Below are positions 37,602-44,606 of a stretch of DNA of 64,000 nucleotides, piece by piece (position 1 is the stretch's first letter; the number at the start of each line of letters is the position of its first letter). The stretch is from the NCBI RefSeq assembly GCF_001278055.1, contig NZ_CP010802.1, positions 1,713,504-1,777,503 on the forward strand, written 5' to 3'. This stretch comes from Desulfuromonas soudanensis. GTDB taxonomy: Bacteria > Desulfobacterota > Desulfuromonadia > Desulfuromonadales > WTL. The notes beneath the pieces were generated by a model. That model did no database searches, was not told the origin of the DNA, and was given only the letters and a program-made list of their open reading frames with translations. Made by a program: the position numbers and the translations under genes.

Positions 37602-38429
37602 ATGGCTAAGCATGACGATGATAATCGCTCAAACCAGCTTAATCCCAATAATGATGCTTACTATAGTTCTAGGGAAGGTTATGGTGATGATGACGATGGA
37701 TATGATCATGTTGACAAATTTTCGGCAGGCTTAGTTCATAATCAATCGTCATTTGGTCTGGTGGATGAAAGTGGTGAAGATACTATAGAATTGCTGTATA
37801 GGACATACAACTGTAAGGTGTACTGCATTAATAGTGTTGGTGTGCTTAAGTGTTGCGTTATTGGAAGTGTTTGCAAGCAATCGCTGTTGAAATTGGTAGG
37901 ATATTTTGAAAGTACTGGAATAAAATATTTGTCGATCGTGGATGATGGTGAAAAGATATTTGAAAAGAAGGCAAGTTATGTTTTAGAAAAATTTGTTGCC
38001 GAATCTGTTCTTAATGTAGTTTTGGCAGGCGAACAAATAAGAATACATAATAAAGCAATAGAAAAAGAAAAAGAGCACATTGATAGCATTATTTGCGATG
38101 TTATTTATGATGAAAGGAATAACAAGTTTATAAGATATGGGTCAGGTTTCGCTTCAATAGGTATTGATGGAAACCACCAAGCACATATTGATGTTTTCTC
38201 AGAGATAAGAAATTTAAATTTAGCACTTTTACCACATGGTTTGATTGATGATATTTTAATTGACGAGGATGGTATCAGGAAAAGGGTTGGTGTTAGCTTG
38301 AAATTTTGGAAGAGCATGGGTGAATTAGTCGATTTGCAGAATGGTGAAGCCATATCTATTTATCCATTCAGATTTGAAAGGTTTGAATCTATTGAAGATT
38401 TTCTTGGTATTGATAGTATCAATACCTAG
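37602..38429 (+). CDS. Soluble protein of unknown family, acidic N-terminus
   Basis: A 275-residue protein from ATG 37602 (GTGGAGGTAG upstream). Residues 1-45 are hydrophilic and rich in Asp, Asn, Ser and Tyr, probably disordered (NDAYYSSREGYGDDDDGYD). The rest is predicted mixed alpha/beta with no membrane segment, including KAIEKEKEHIDSIICDVIYD and FASIGIDGNHQAHIDVF. I recognise no catalytic motif. It is paired with the membrane protein upstream and shares its A+T-rich composition. It may be a sensor or regulator for that protein. Confidence 0.6.
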   Translation: MAKHDDDNRSNQLNPNNDAYYSSREGYGDDDDGYDHVDKFSAGLVHNQSSFGLVDESGEDTIELLYRTYNCKVYCINSVGVLKCCVIGSVCKQSLLKLVGYFESTGIKYLSIVDDGEKIFEKKASYVLEKFVAESVLNVVLAGEQIRIHNKAIEKEKEHIDSIICDVIYDERNNKFIRYGSGFASIGIDGNHQAHIDVFSEIRNLNLALLPHGLIDDILIDEDGIRKRVGVSLKFWKSMGELVDLQNGEAISIYPFRFERFESIEDFLGIDSINT

Positions 38430-38612
38430 GTTTATTACATTACCTCCGCAGATGAGATCTAGACGCTTACGGGTTTGGACTTCCTGACAATCTTTCCGAA
38501 TGAAGTTGAGGGTGCCATTAAGAAGGATACCGCTGGCTCTCTTTGGCAAATATCCAGTGGAAATTTCATGGAGGCGTGGAAGGGGGCTTGGGGGTCGGAC
38601 CAAGCTAACTAA
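38430..38612 (+). pseudogene. C-terminal relic of a DNA/RNA non-specific endonuclease
   Basis: The frame from 38430 reads VYYITSADEI, a TAG at 38460-38462, then TLTGLDFLTIFPNEVEGAIK and SLWQISSGNFMEAWKGAW to TAA 38610-38612. This resembles the end of NucA/NUC1-type endonucleases (xSxDEIExLTGLDFFxxLPDExE). Only the last about 60 codons remain, starting exactly at the stop of the preceding gene, and the catalytic part is absent. The family match is from memory of the motif. Confidence 0.5.
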
Positions 38613-38642
38613 TTAATATGGAAAAGAAAACATCTTAATGGA

Positions 38643-38658
38643 CGCCACCCCACCATTT
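38643..38658. repeat. Right attachment repeat
   Basis: CGCCACCCCACCATTT differs from 24319-24335 by one missing base. It marks the right end of the ssrA-integrated island. The terminator directly after it suits the native ssrA transcript. Confidence 0.6.
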
Positions 38659-38695
38659 AAAAAGGGTTCACCCCATCCGGGGCGGGCCCTTTTTA
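38659..38695 (+). terminator. Intrinsic terminator, probable original ssrA terminator
   Basis: AAAAAGGG (38659-38666) pairs with CCCTTTTT (38687-38694), with an inner CCCC/GGGG stem (38671-38682). It starts immediately after the right attachment repeat, where the terminator of an uninterrupted ssrA gene would lie. The following 38696-38911 shows no gene. Confidence 0.75.
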
Positions 38696-38911
38696 TATTC
38701 CGGGGGCGGGAATCGAAGCGCAGCGAGCGCCAGTCAGTGGCTGCATCGCGGCCAGGGATGGCCGCGTCAGCGAGGGAAGGGGAGACAGCGGAAAAAAGTC
38801 CTCCGTCTCAGGCGACTTGACCCCTTCCCCCGGGTCGGGCGATAAAGGGGTAAGAGAAGATCCGGAGAGGCCATCCCGGATCCGGCAATCGAAAGAACGG
38901 GAGGAGGGATC

Positions 38912-39175
38912 ATGAATATCGAAAAATTGGTCGACCCCATATTTCACCGCCAGAAATGCAACGCCTGCGGCTTTTACACCGTCTACCAGGCGATTCCCGC
39001 CGGTGACCGGGCGACGGACAGCTGCACCCACTGCGGCCACCAGGTGGAAATCGCCTGGCATCCAGAGATCAAGGGGGTCTTCAAGAACACCGAACGGCTC
39101 CTCAGGGACATGGAGGAGATCCTGCCGGAGCTCAAGGAGCTGAAGAATCCGGGGGATCATATTCTTCTGGACTAG
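38912..39175 (+). CDS. Small zinc-ribbon protein, unknown
   Basis: An 87-residue protein with a GGGAGGAGGG RBS before ATG 38912. Two cysteine pairs, CNACG (residues 16-20) and CTHCG (38-42), form a zinc ribbon. The C-terminal half is helical (NTERLLRDMEEILPELKELK). It looks like a small nucleic-acid- or protein-binding factor. It is the first gene outside the island on the right side and is followed by the SRAP gene. I recognise no named family. Confidence 0.65.
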   Translation: MNIEKLVDPIFHRQKCNACGFYTVYQAIPAGDRATDSCTHCGHQVEIAWHPEIKGVFKNTERLLRDMEEILPELKELKNPGDHILLD

Positions 39176-39262
39176 CCTCGGCCTGATAATCCCTTGACCC
39201 GACGCGGAAATAACCCGCACCTTGCGCGTTAAGTAGCCTCTTTTCTTTGATACACTCTCCCC

Positions 39263-39931
39263 ATGTGCGGACGCATCTCGACAGCCAACATTTCGCCAAG
39301 CACCCTGAAGGCACAGTTTCGCCTTGAGAGCATCCCGTCCTACCTCCAGAGCTACAACGTCGCACCAACCCTCCAGATACCAGCAATCAGACAGCAAGAC
39401 AATACGCGCACACTAAGCTCACTCAGGTGGGGCCTCATTCCTCACTGGTCAGAAGATAAGGGCACAGGAGTATCAGCCTTCAATGCTCGCGTAGAAACCC
39501 TTACGCAAAAACCTTTCTTCCGAGATCCATTCAAATCCAAGAGATGCATCATCCCCGCAAGCGGCTTCTACGAATGGCACAAGCAGGGTGACAAGAAGCA
39601 GCCTTACTACATCTACAGGGCAGATAAGCAGCCTATCGCCTTTGCCGGCCTATGGGATGCCTGGATGGAGAAGGAGACAGGGGAGGCCATAGAGAGCTGC
39701 AGCATCATCACTGTCCCAGCTACACACCGGATGGCCGAGATCCATGACCGCATGCCTGCCGTTTTGGAGGCGGAGCTATTCGATACCTGGCTTGATCCTG
39801 AGTTCAAGGAGACTCACGTACTGCAGGACATCCTGAGGGCTCTTAAACCTGATGTGCTTGAGATGTATCCGGTATCGAGCTATGTGAGCAATTCAAGAAA
39901 TGACGGTGAGAAGTGTATCGAGAGAGCTTAG
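39263..39931 (+). CDS. SRAP/YedK abasic-site crosslinking protein
   Basis: A 222-residue HMCES/YedK-family protein. The catalytic Cys2 (MCGRIS) forms a crosslink to abasic sites in single-stranded DNA; FNARVET, ASGFYEW and HDRMP are the other active-site segments, with the conserved Asn, Glu and His in place. It protects abasic sites during replication. No clear RBS precedes ATG 39263. Codon use is less GC-rich than in flanking core genes, so it may have been acquired. I see no LexA-type operator with confidence. Confidence 0.93.
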   Translation: MCGRISTANISPSTLKAQFRLESIPSYLQSYNVAPTLQIPAIRQQDNTRTLSSLRWGLIPHWSEDKGTGVSAFNARVETLTQKPFFRDPFKSKRCIIPASGFYEWHKQGDKKQPYYIYRADKQPIAFAGLWDAWMEKETGEAIESCSIITVPATHRMAEIHDRMPAVLEAELFDTWLDPEFKETHVLQDILRALKPDVLEMYPVSSYVSNSRNDGEKCIERA

Positions 39932-40056
39932 GAAAGTGCAGGGGACGAAGTTTTAGCTGGAAATAGGTACACAAATCTCCTGAGTGAAATTACGACATGT
40001 GGCCGCGGAAGTTTGAATGGAATAGTGAACCTGTCGGAATTCCATCGAATTTTGAG

Positions 40057-40084
40057 TTGCACGCCACATAGCAGATGTTATAAT
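40057..40084 (+). promoter_or_regulatory. Candidate sigma-70 promoter for the MNT/GxxExxY cluster
   Basis: TTGCAC (40057-40062), a 16-bp spacer, and a perfect TATAAT (40079-40084), 91 bp before the nucleotidyltransferase gene. It follows a 240-bp stretch after the SRAP gene in which I see nothing else. Confidence 0.55.
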
Positions 40085-40174
40085 CTCGGATAGTTTTAAA
40101 TGGCCTTCGTATGCTCGACGGTTTCATATGCGCAAAGGCTCAGAAGATGAATACGACCGTTGTGAGGTTGAACC

Positions 40175-40465
40175 ATGAAGAGACAACACGCTCTTGAACT
40201 GCTGAGCCGCAGCAAGCCGGTGCTGCAGGCCCGCTTCGGTGTAACCGGGCTGGCACTGTTCGGCTCGACCGCCCGCGACACGGCGACCAGCGGCAGCGAT
40301 GTCGATGTGCTGGTGGCTTTCGATGGCCCTGCCAATTCCAAACGATATTTCGGCGTGCAATTCTATCTGGAGGATCTGCTCGGCTGTCCGGTCGATCTGG
40401 TCACCGAAAAGGCCCTGCGGCCGGAGTTGCGCCCCTATATTGAACAGGAGCGGGTCAATGTTTGA
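40175..40465 (+). CDS. MNT-type minimal nucleotidyltransferase
   Basis: A 96-residue protein with the nucleotidyltransferase core GLALFGSTARDTATSGSDVDVLV (core FGSTARD...SDVDVLV): GS and paired aspartates present. Such MntA proteins AMPylate and silence a HEPN ribonuclease toxin. Here no HEPN gene is adjacent; the next gene, overlapping by 8 bp, is a GxxExxY protein. It is therefore an orphan antitoxin candidate, or works on a partner elsewhere. The start at ATG 40175 follows GTGAGG. Confidence 0.85.
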   Translation: MKRQHALELLSRSKPVLQARFGVTGLALFGSTARDTATSGSDVDVLVAFDGPANSKRYFGVQFYLEDLLGCPVDLVTEKALRPELRPYIEQERVNV

Positions 40466-40925
40466 GATGGCCTCACGCGAAGACGTGAAGACGCGAAGGG
40501 ATATCGAGGAAGTCGCCGCGATGGTGATCGATGCGGCGCTGCAACTGCACCGTGATCTGGGGCCGGGGTTGCTGGAATCGGTCTATGAGGCGGTTCTGTC
40601 CAAAATGCTTGAACAGCGTGGCCTGTCGGTCGAGAGGCAGAAGCCGGTTCCCATTCAGTATCAGGGTGTTTCACTCGACGAAGGTTTTAGGCTGGATTTG
40701 CTGGTTGATGGTCAGCTGATCGTTGAGCTGAAATCTGTTGAAAACATCCACCCTGTTCATCCCAAACAGCTTCTGACCTACCTGCGCCTGATGAATCTTC
40801 CCCTCGGGCTGCTCATCAACTTCGGCGCTCCGCTCCTGAAGGACGGTCTACAGCGCGTCGTCAACAAACACACTAACTTCGCGTCTTCGCGCCTTCGCGT
40901 GCATCAACAGGAGTCGCAGCCATGA
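40458..40925 (+). CDS. GxxExxY-family protein
   Basis: A 155-residue protein. The name-giving motif is in GPGLLESVYEAVL; LDLLVDGQLIVELKSVENI gives a nuclease-like D...ExK pattern (DLLV, ELK). The role is unknown, though PD-(D/E)xK-like character is visible. The first and last codons are themselves the arms of an inverted repeat (40474-40498 and 40877-40901), so the gene and its repeat form one unit. It starts at ATG 40458 or 40467. The 3' end overlaps the next gene by 4 bp. Confidence 0.85.
   Translation: MFEMASREDVKTRRDIEEVAAMVIDAALQLHRDLGPGLLESVYEAVLSKMLEQRGLSVERQKPVPIQYQGVSLDEGFRLDLLVDGQLIVELKSVENIHPVHPKQLLTYLRLMNLPLGLLINFGAPLLKDGLQRVVNKHTNFASSRLRVHQQESQP
40474..40901. repeat. Inverted repeat framing the GxxExxY gene
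   Basis: Arms of 25 bp at 40474-40498 and 40877-40901, with 23 positions complementary. They are built of CACGCGAAGACG-like 8-bp units. They encode the N- and C-terminal residues of the GxxExxY protein. The unit sequence resembles the repeat at 741-836. Confidence 0.85.
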
Positions 40926-41251
40926 AACCCGGCAGCGTCAAGATCGTTGACCGTGTCTCCGCCGTGGAGGCGATCAAGCGGTTGAACGAAGAGGATCTGC
41001 TCTTTCTCAACCGGCTGATCGTCGAGCGGCTCAAGCTCATCTCCCAGGCCCGCGCCACCACGCTGATGACCAGCTTCACCAGGGGCGACCGGGTCGGCTT
41101 CCAGGCCCCGGACGGCCGGATGCTGGAAGGCATGGTGCTGCGCCTCAACAAGAAGACCATCAGCGTCGCCACCGACGACGGCCACCAGTGGAACGTTGCG
41201 CCCGGCCTGCTGCGCCTGGTCCAATCAGCGGGAGATGTCCAATGGCCATGA
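40922..41251 (+). CDS. Conserved hypothetical with a small-barrel-like domain
   Basis: A 109-residue protein overlapping both neighbours by 4 and 10 bp. Residues 1-45 are helical (RLNEEDLLFLNRLIVERLKL). Residues 50-100 look like a small beta barrel (GDRVGFQAPDGRMLEGMVLR, KTISVATDDGHQWNVAPGLL) of the KOW/Tudor sort. I have seen similar proteins beside Xre regulators and helicases in accessory regions but cannot name a function. It is followed by an Xre gene. Confidence 0.65.
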   Translation: MKPGSVKIVDRVSAVEAIKRLNEEDLLFLNRLIVERLKLISQARATTLMTSFTRGDRVGFQAPDGRMLEGMVLRLNKKTISVATDDGHQWNVAPGLLRLVQSAGDVQWP

Positions 41252-41526
41252 TCCGTCAACCCGAAAACTTTCCGGCAACGGTCAAGGAGGTGCGGCGGCA
41301 GCTGGCACTCTCCCAGGAGGAACTGGCCCACGCCCTCGGGGTGAGCTTCGCCACGGTCAACCGCTGGGAGAACGGCAAGACCATTCCTTCGAAGCTGGCT
41401 CAGCGGCAGTTCGAGCAGTTCTGTAAAGATAATGTCAAGAAGGGAAACCTCGTTCTGAATGAGGCTAATAAATGCCCTGTGGTTCTGGGCGAGGATGCGC
41501 CGGGCGCGAACGACGACGCCCGTTGA
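41242..41526 (+). CDS. Xre-family helix-turn-helix regulator
   Basis: A 94-residue DNA-binding protein from ATG 41242 (GGAG upstream). The HTH_3 motif is EVRRQLALSQEELAHALGVS followed by FATVNRWENGKTIPSKLAQR. The C-terminal tail is unstructured. It precedes the damaged Fic gene by 11 bp and probably regulated this cluster. No operator is identifiable by eye. Confidence 0.85.
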   Translation: MAMIRQPENFPATVKEVRRQLALSQEELAHALGVSFATVNRWENGKTIPSKLAQRQFEQFCKDNVKKGNLVLNEANKCPVVLGEDAPGANDDAR

Positions 41527-41537
41527 ACGGTGAGAAG

Positions 41538-42266
41538 ATGAGCGCCTACCAGCCGCCCTACAACATCACCCCCGAGATCCTGAACCGGGCCGCCGGGATC
41601 AGCGAGGCCATCGGGCGGCTGACAGTGCTCACCGACAAGGTCAGGGCGCTGCGGCTGCGGCGTATCAACCGCGTCCGCACCATTCACGGCTCGCTAGCCA
41701 TCGAGGGCAATACCCTGAGCGAATCGCAAATTACCGCGATTCTCGACGGCAAGCGGGTGATCGCTCCGCCCCGCGAGGTGCAGGAGGTGAAAAACGCCCT
41801 GGCCGCCTACGACTATTTCGATAGTTGGAAACCCGAGGCGGAGAAGGATCTGCTGGAGGCGCACCGTATTTTGATGTCCGGCCTGTTTGCCGACATCCCG
41901 GTGGAAAGCCTGATCTTCGAGCACCAGGCCGAGTACTACCAGGCCTTGCAGGAGAGCACCCGCCAGACCGATTCGGCACCCTTCATCGCCTTCATGCTGC
42001 GAATGATCCTGGATACCGTGACCACCTCCGCCCCCCAAGTCAGCCCTCAAGTCACCCCCCAAGTCAGTGAACTGTTGGCAGTTTTCCAAGGTGAGATGAG
42101 CCGCGAGGCGTTGCAAGCCGCCTTGGGCCTTTCGGACCGCAAATCCTTCCGCGAACGCTACCTCAAACCTGCCCTGGCCGACGGTCTGATTGAGATGACC
42201 TTCCCCGACAAGCCCAACAGCCGCCTGCAGCAATATCGCCTGACCGACAAGGGCCGCCAGCTATGA
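41538..42266 (+). pseudogene. Fic-family gene with in-frame loss of the catalytic core
   Basis: A 242-codon frame with no stop, but lacking the middle of the Fic domain. The N-terminus has the inhibitory motif SLAIEGN (S/TxxxE-G/N) and the start of the Fic fold (LEAHRILMSGL). It then jumps to FADIPVESLIFEHQAEYYQA, which in intact proteins lies about 80 residues later. The HPFxxGNGR AMP-transferase motif is missing. The C-terminal winged helix (SREALQAALGLSDRKSFRER) is intact. It can be translated but cannot AMPylate. Confidence 0.75.
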
Positions 42267-42486
42267 AGGCTAAAGAATTCGACCGCAAATTCGACGAAGG
42301 CAAGGAATTGTCGACCAGCTCGACCTTGCAAAAGCAAGGCGGCCGGAGCAGGAGCAAAAGCGGGTCAATGTCGATTTCCCGCTGTGGATGATCCACCAAC
42401 TCGATAAGGAGGCCAAACGCCTCGGCGTTCCGCGCCCGTCAATTATCAAGGTCTGGGTTGCCGAACGCCTCAAACAAGCTTCCTGA
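42263..42486 (+). pseudogene. CopG/BrnA-type antitoxin with a 1-bp frameshift
   Basis: ATG 42263 (overlapping the Fic stop) opens MKAKEFDRKFDEGKE; the frame then fails after about codon 15. One base (an A in GAAATTG-like context near 42306-42310) appears lost: the +1 frame continues VDQLDLAKARRPEQEQKRVN, VDFPLWMIHQLDKEAKRLGV, PRPSIIKVWVAERLKQAS and stops at TGA 42484-42486. This is the ribbon-helix-helix antitoxin layout usually preceded by a BrnT toxin. No BrnT gene is present. Confidence 0.75.
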
Positions 42487-42525
42487 ATCGACCGCAGTTG
42501 CGAGGACAAAAGCCCCAAGGGGACA

Positions 42526-42966
42526 TTAAGCAATGTCCCCGGTCCGGGTTTGGGGGATGATCCCCTCCTGAACGGCGCGCTCGCGTCCCTCGGGGGACAG
42601 ATGAAACCTTCGGCCGAGCAGACCGCCCCGCTCGATCATTCCCTGATTTTCCAGGGAGGCGAGGGCCTCTTCGACCGCCGGCCGGTCGAAATGAAGAGCG
42701 TCGGCCAGGCTTGCCGGCGAGAGTCCCTTCACCCCGGCGAGGGCCAGTTGCTGAAAGAGGATCGCCTCGAAACCCTTCAGGCGATCACTTCTCCCCATCG
42801 GCTTTTCTTCGGGCTCCTTTTCCGCCTTCGTCCCACCTTCCCGCCTTGCCATCCTGGTGATCCGATCCAGCCACCGATGCATCGCCGGACTGTTGCCGAT
42901 CAACAGGAACAGCATCAGAAAGAGCAGGAACAGGGTCGACAGGGATAAATCCGAGAGCGGGGTCAT
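42526..42966 (-). CDS. Membrane-anchored winged-helix protein, unknown
   Basis: A 146-residue protein on the minus strand from ATG 42966; GGAAGGAGAAGG lies directly upstream, so the longer frame to 43269 is rejected. Residues 8-24 (LSTLFLLFLMLFLLIG) form one membrane helix. The C-terminal half is a winged helix (SPASLADALHFDRPAVEEAL, SLENQGMIERGG, GRRFHLSPEGRE) like MarR/DprA-type DNA-binding domains. It may be a membrane-tethered regulator. I recognise no specific family. Confidence 0.65.
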   Translation of the reverse strand: MTPLSDLSLSTLFLLFLMLFLLIGNSPAMHRWLDRITRMARREGGTKAEKEPEEKPMGRSDRLKGFEAILFQQLALAGVKGLSPASLADALHFDRPAVEEALASLENQGMIERGGLLGRRFHLSPEGRERAVQEGIIPQTRTGDIA

Positions 42967-43065
42967 CGCCTTCTCCTTCCGTGGCTGCCGTTCTTTTTCC
43001 AGTCTATCAGACCTGTCTCCCGGTGCCGTTTCACCTTGTCGCCTTCCCACCCTATCGGAGCCCCC

Positions 43066-43512
43066 ATGTACATAATTGAAATCTTCACTAAAAAGCGCCG
43101 GTTCTCGGCCGTCTACAAAGCGGTCTGGCCCCTCATCAGCTCCGGAATCGTTTACCCTCCCGAGACCGAGAACGAACCGGAACAGAAACTGGTCTATTTC
43201 GGCGCGCTCTCCTACGGCACCGTCTATCAGTCGGCGCTGGCCGCCGGCATGACCACCAGTGCCGCCCATTACATGGCGCGCATGCTGCTGCGCAACCTCA
43301 AGTTCGATGACTGGATGACCGAGGCGATCATTGCCATCTTCGCCCCCTCCGACGAGGAGGAACAGGCCTACGCTGCCGCCTTCCTTGCCACTATCGCCTC
43401 CCTGATCGAGATGATCCGCGCCCGGGGGGAGGGCATCGAGGCCGCCGATGTCGCATCCGTTATGCTCGAGCTCTCGCGCTTTTATCGCAAGGTGGATTTC
43501 ACGCCCGCGTAA
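43066..43512 (+). CDS. Conserved hypothetical helical protein
   Basis: A 148-residue protein starting MYIIEIFTKKRRFSAVYKAV, with GGAG 5 nt before ATG 43066. Mostly helical, no signal peptide or clear membrane helix; segments such as AAHYMARMLLRNLKFDDWMT and EEEQAYAAAFLATIASLIEM. It diverges from the minus-strand gene to its left and is followed by a strong terminator. I do not recognise the family. Confidence 0.6.
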   Translation: MYIIEIFTKKRRFSAVYKAVWPLISSGIVYPPETENEPEQKLVYFGALSYGTVYQSALAAGMTTSAAHYMARMLLRNLKFDDWMTEAIIAIFAPSDEEEQAYAAAFLATIASLIEMIRARGEGIEAADVASVMLELSRFYRKVDFTPA

Positions 43513-43546
43513 CGCACGGCTATGGATTCGGCCCCCTGACAGTTGA

Positions 43547-43578
43547 GAGCCCCCGGCGGAAGATTCCGCCGGGGGCTC
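43547..43578. terminator. Bidirectional intrinsic terminator
   Basis: GAGCCCCCGGCGGAA (43547-43561) pairs with TTCCGCCGGGGGCTC (43564-43578), then CTTTTG. It separates the convergent hypothetical gene and the molybdenum hydroxylase operon. Confidence 0.88.
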
Positions 43579-43628
43579 CTTTTGCTTGCGTCGAAGGCAC
43601 CGGTCGGCGACCCTCCTGAAACGAAACC

Positions 43629-44603
43629 CTATCCGGCGAGTTTGAGCAATTCATCTTCGATGAGCCCCTTGAAGAGCGGCACCTTGTAGCCGTTGTGAGC
43701 CAGCGGCCGCGCCTCGGCCATGGCCGCCTCGGCGGCGGCCCGGGCGCTCCTGGAATCGAGCGTCCTTCCCCGGAGGGCTTCTTCGGCCATTTTCGAGCGC
43801 CAGGGGACCGGCGCGGCGCCGGAGAGGACCACCCGGCTGTCACTGACGATGTCGCCGTTTATCTGCAGGGCCAGGGCGACGCCGGCGACGGCGAAGTCCC
43901 AGGACTGGCGGGCGCGCACCTTGCGGTAGGAGCTGCGCCTACCGGATTGGGGGGGCGGAAGGAGAACGGCGGTGACGATCTCCCCCTCTTCGAGAAACGT
44001 CTCGCGGTGGGGATCCTTCTGCGGGGGGACGTGGAAATTCTCCACGGCCACCGTTCGCTTTCCGCCGGGGCCAGCGATCTCCACCCGGGCATCGAGGGCG
44101 AGGAGGGCTGCGGCCGGATCGGAGGGGTGAACGATGTAGCATTGGCTGCCGCCGAGGAGGCAGTGGAACTGGTTCTGGCCGGCGACGGCGTAGCATTTGG
44201 GGCCCCCCTTGCGCAGGCAGTCGAACTCGCCGCGGTAGTACCAGCAGCGCGGTTTCTGGCAGAGGTTGCCGCCGAGCGTCCCCTGGTTGCGCAGTTGCGG
44301 CGAGGCCACAGAGGCGGCGGCCTGCACCAGGCCGGGATAATTTTTATCCAGGTCGCCGTTTGCCGCCAGGGCGGTGATCGTCGTCAGGGCGCCGAGGCGC
44401 CGGCCGCCGTCGCTCGTGGAGCCGATCCCGGAAAGCTCGGTGAGGGCGGTCAGGCTGATGAGTTTTTCGGCGGTAAGGACGCCGTCATGGAGGCAGCCGA
44501 GCAGGTCGGTGCCGCCGGAGTGGAGGAGGGCGCCGGGGGACTGCAGCTCGCGGATCGCCTCCTTGAGGGTATCGGGCCGGAAATAATTGAAGTTCGGCAG
44601 CAT
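43629..44603 (-). CDS. FAD-binding subunit of a molybdenum hydroxylase (PaoB/HcrB-like)
   Basis: A 324-residue xanthine-dehydrogenase-family medium subunit carrying FAD. FAD-contact segments are LHSGGTDLLG, VASPQLRNQGTLGGNL and the C-terminal CO-dehydrogenase flavoprotein fold. Unusual is an extra cysteine set, C-x8-C-x7-C-x10-C (CWYYRGEFDCLRKGGPKC and a later FHC), as in subunits that bind an added [4Fe-4S] cluster (PaoB, 4-hydroxybenzoyl-CoA reductase). It is last in the minus-strand operon, 3 bp after the molybdopterin subunit. Confidence 0.9.
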   Translation of the reverse strand: MLPNFNYFRPDTLKEAIRELQSPGALLHSGGTDLLGCLHDGVLTAEKLISLTALTELSGIGSTSDGGRRLGALTTITALAANGDLDKNYPGLVQAAASVASPQLRNQGTLGGNLCQKPRCWYYRGEFDCLRKGGPKCYAVAGQNQFHCLLGGSQCYIVHPSDPAAALLALDARVEIAGPGGKRTVAVENFHVPPQKDPHRETFLEEGEIVTAVLLPPPQSGRRSSYRKVRARQSWDFAVAGVALALQINGDIVSDSRVVLSGAAPVPWRSKMAEEALRGRTLDSRSARAAAEAAMAEARPLAHNGYKVPLFKGLIEDELLKLAG

Positions 44604-44606
44604 GGC

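Noticed and set aside
38325-38603. 92-codon minus-strand frame over the island border
   Set aside because: It overlaps the end of the 37602 gene; the plus-strand reading matches a nuclease C-terminus better.
40298-40457. N-terminal extension of the GxxExxY protein
   Set aside because: It lies in another frame of the nucleotidyltransferase gene; ATG 40458 or 40467 fits the family start.
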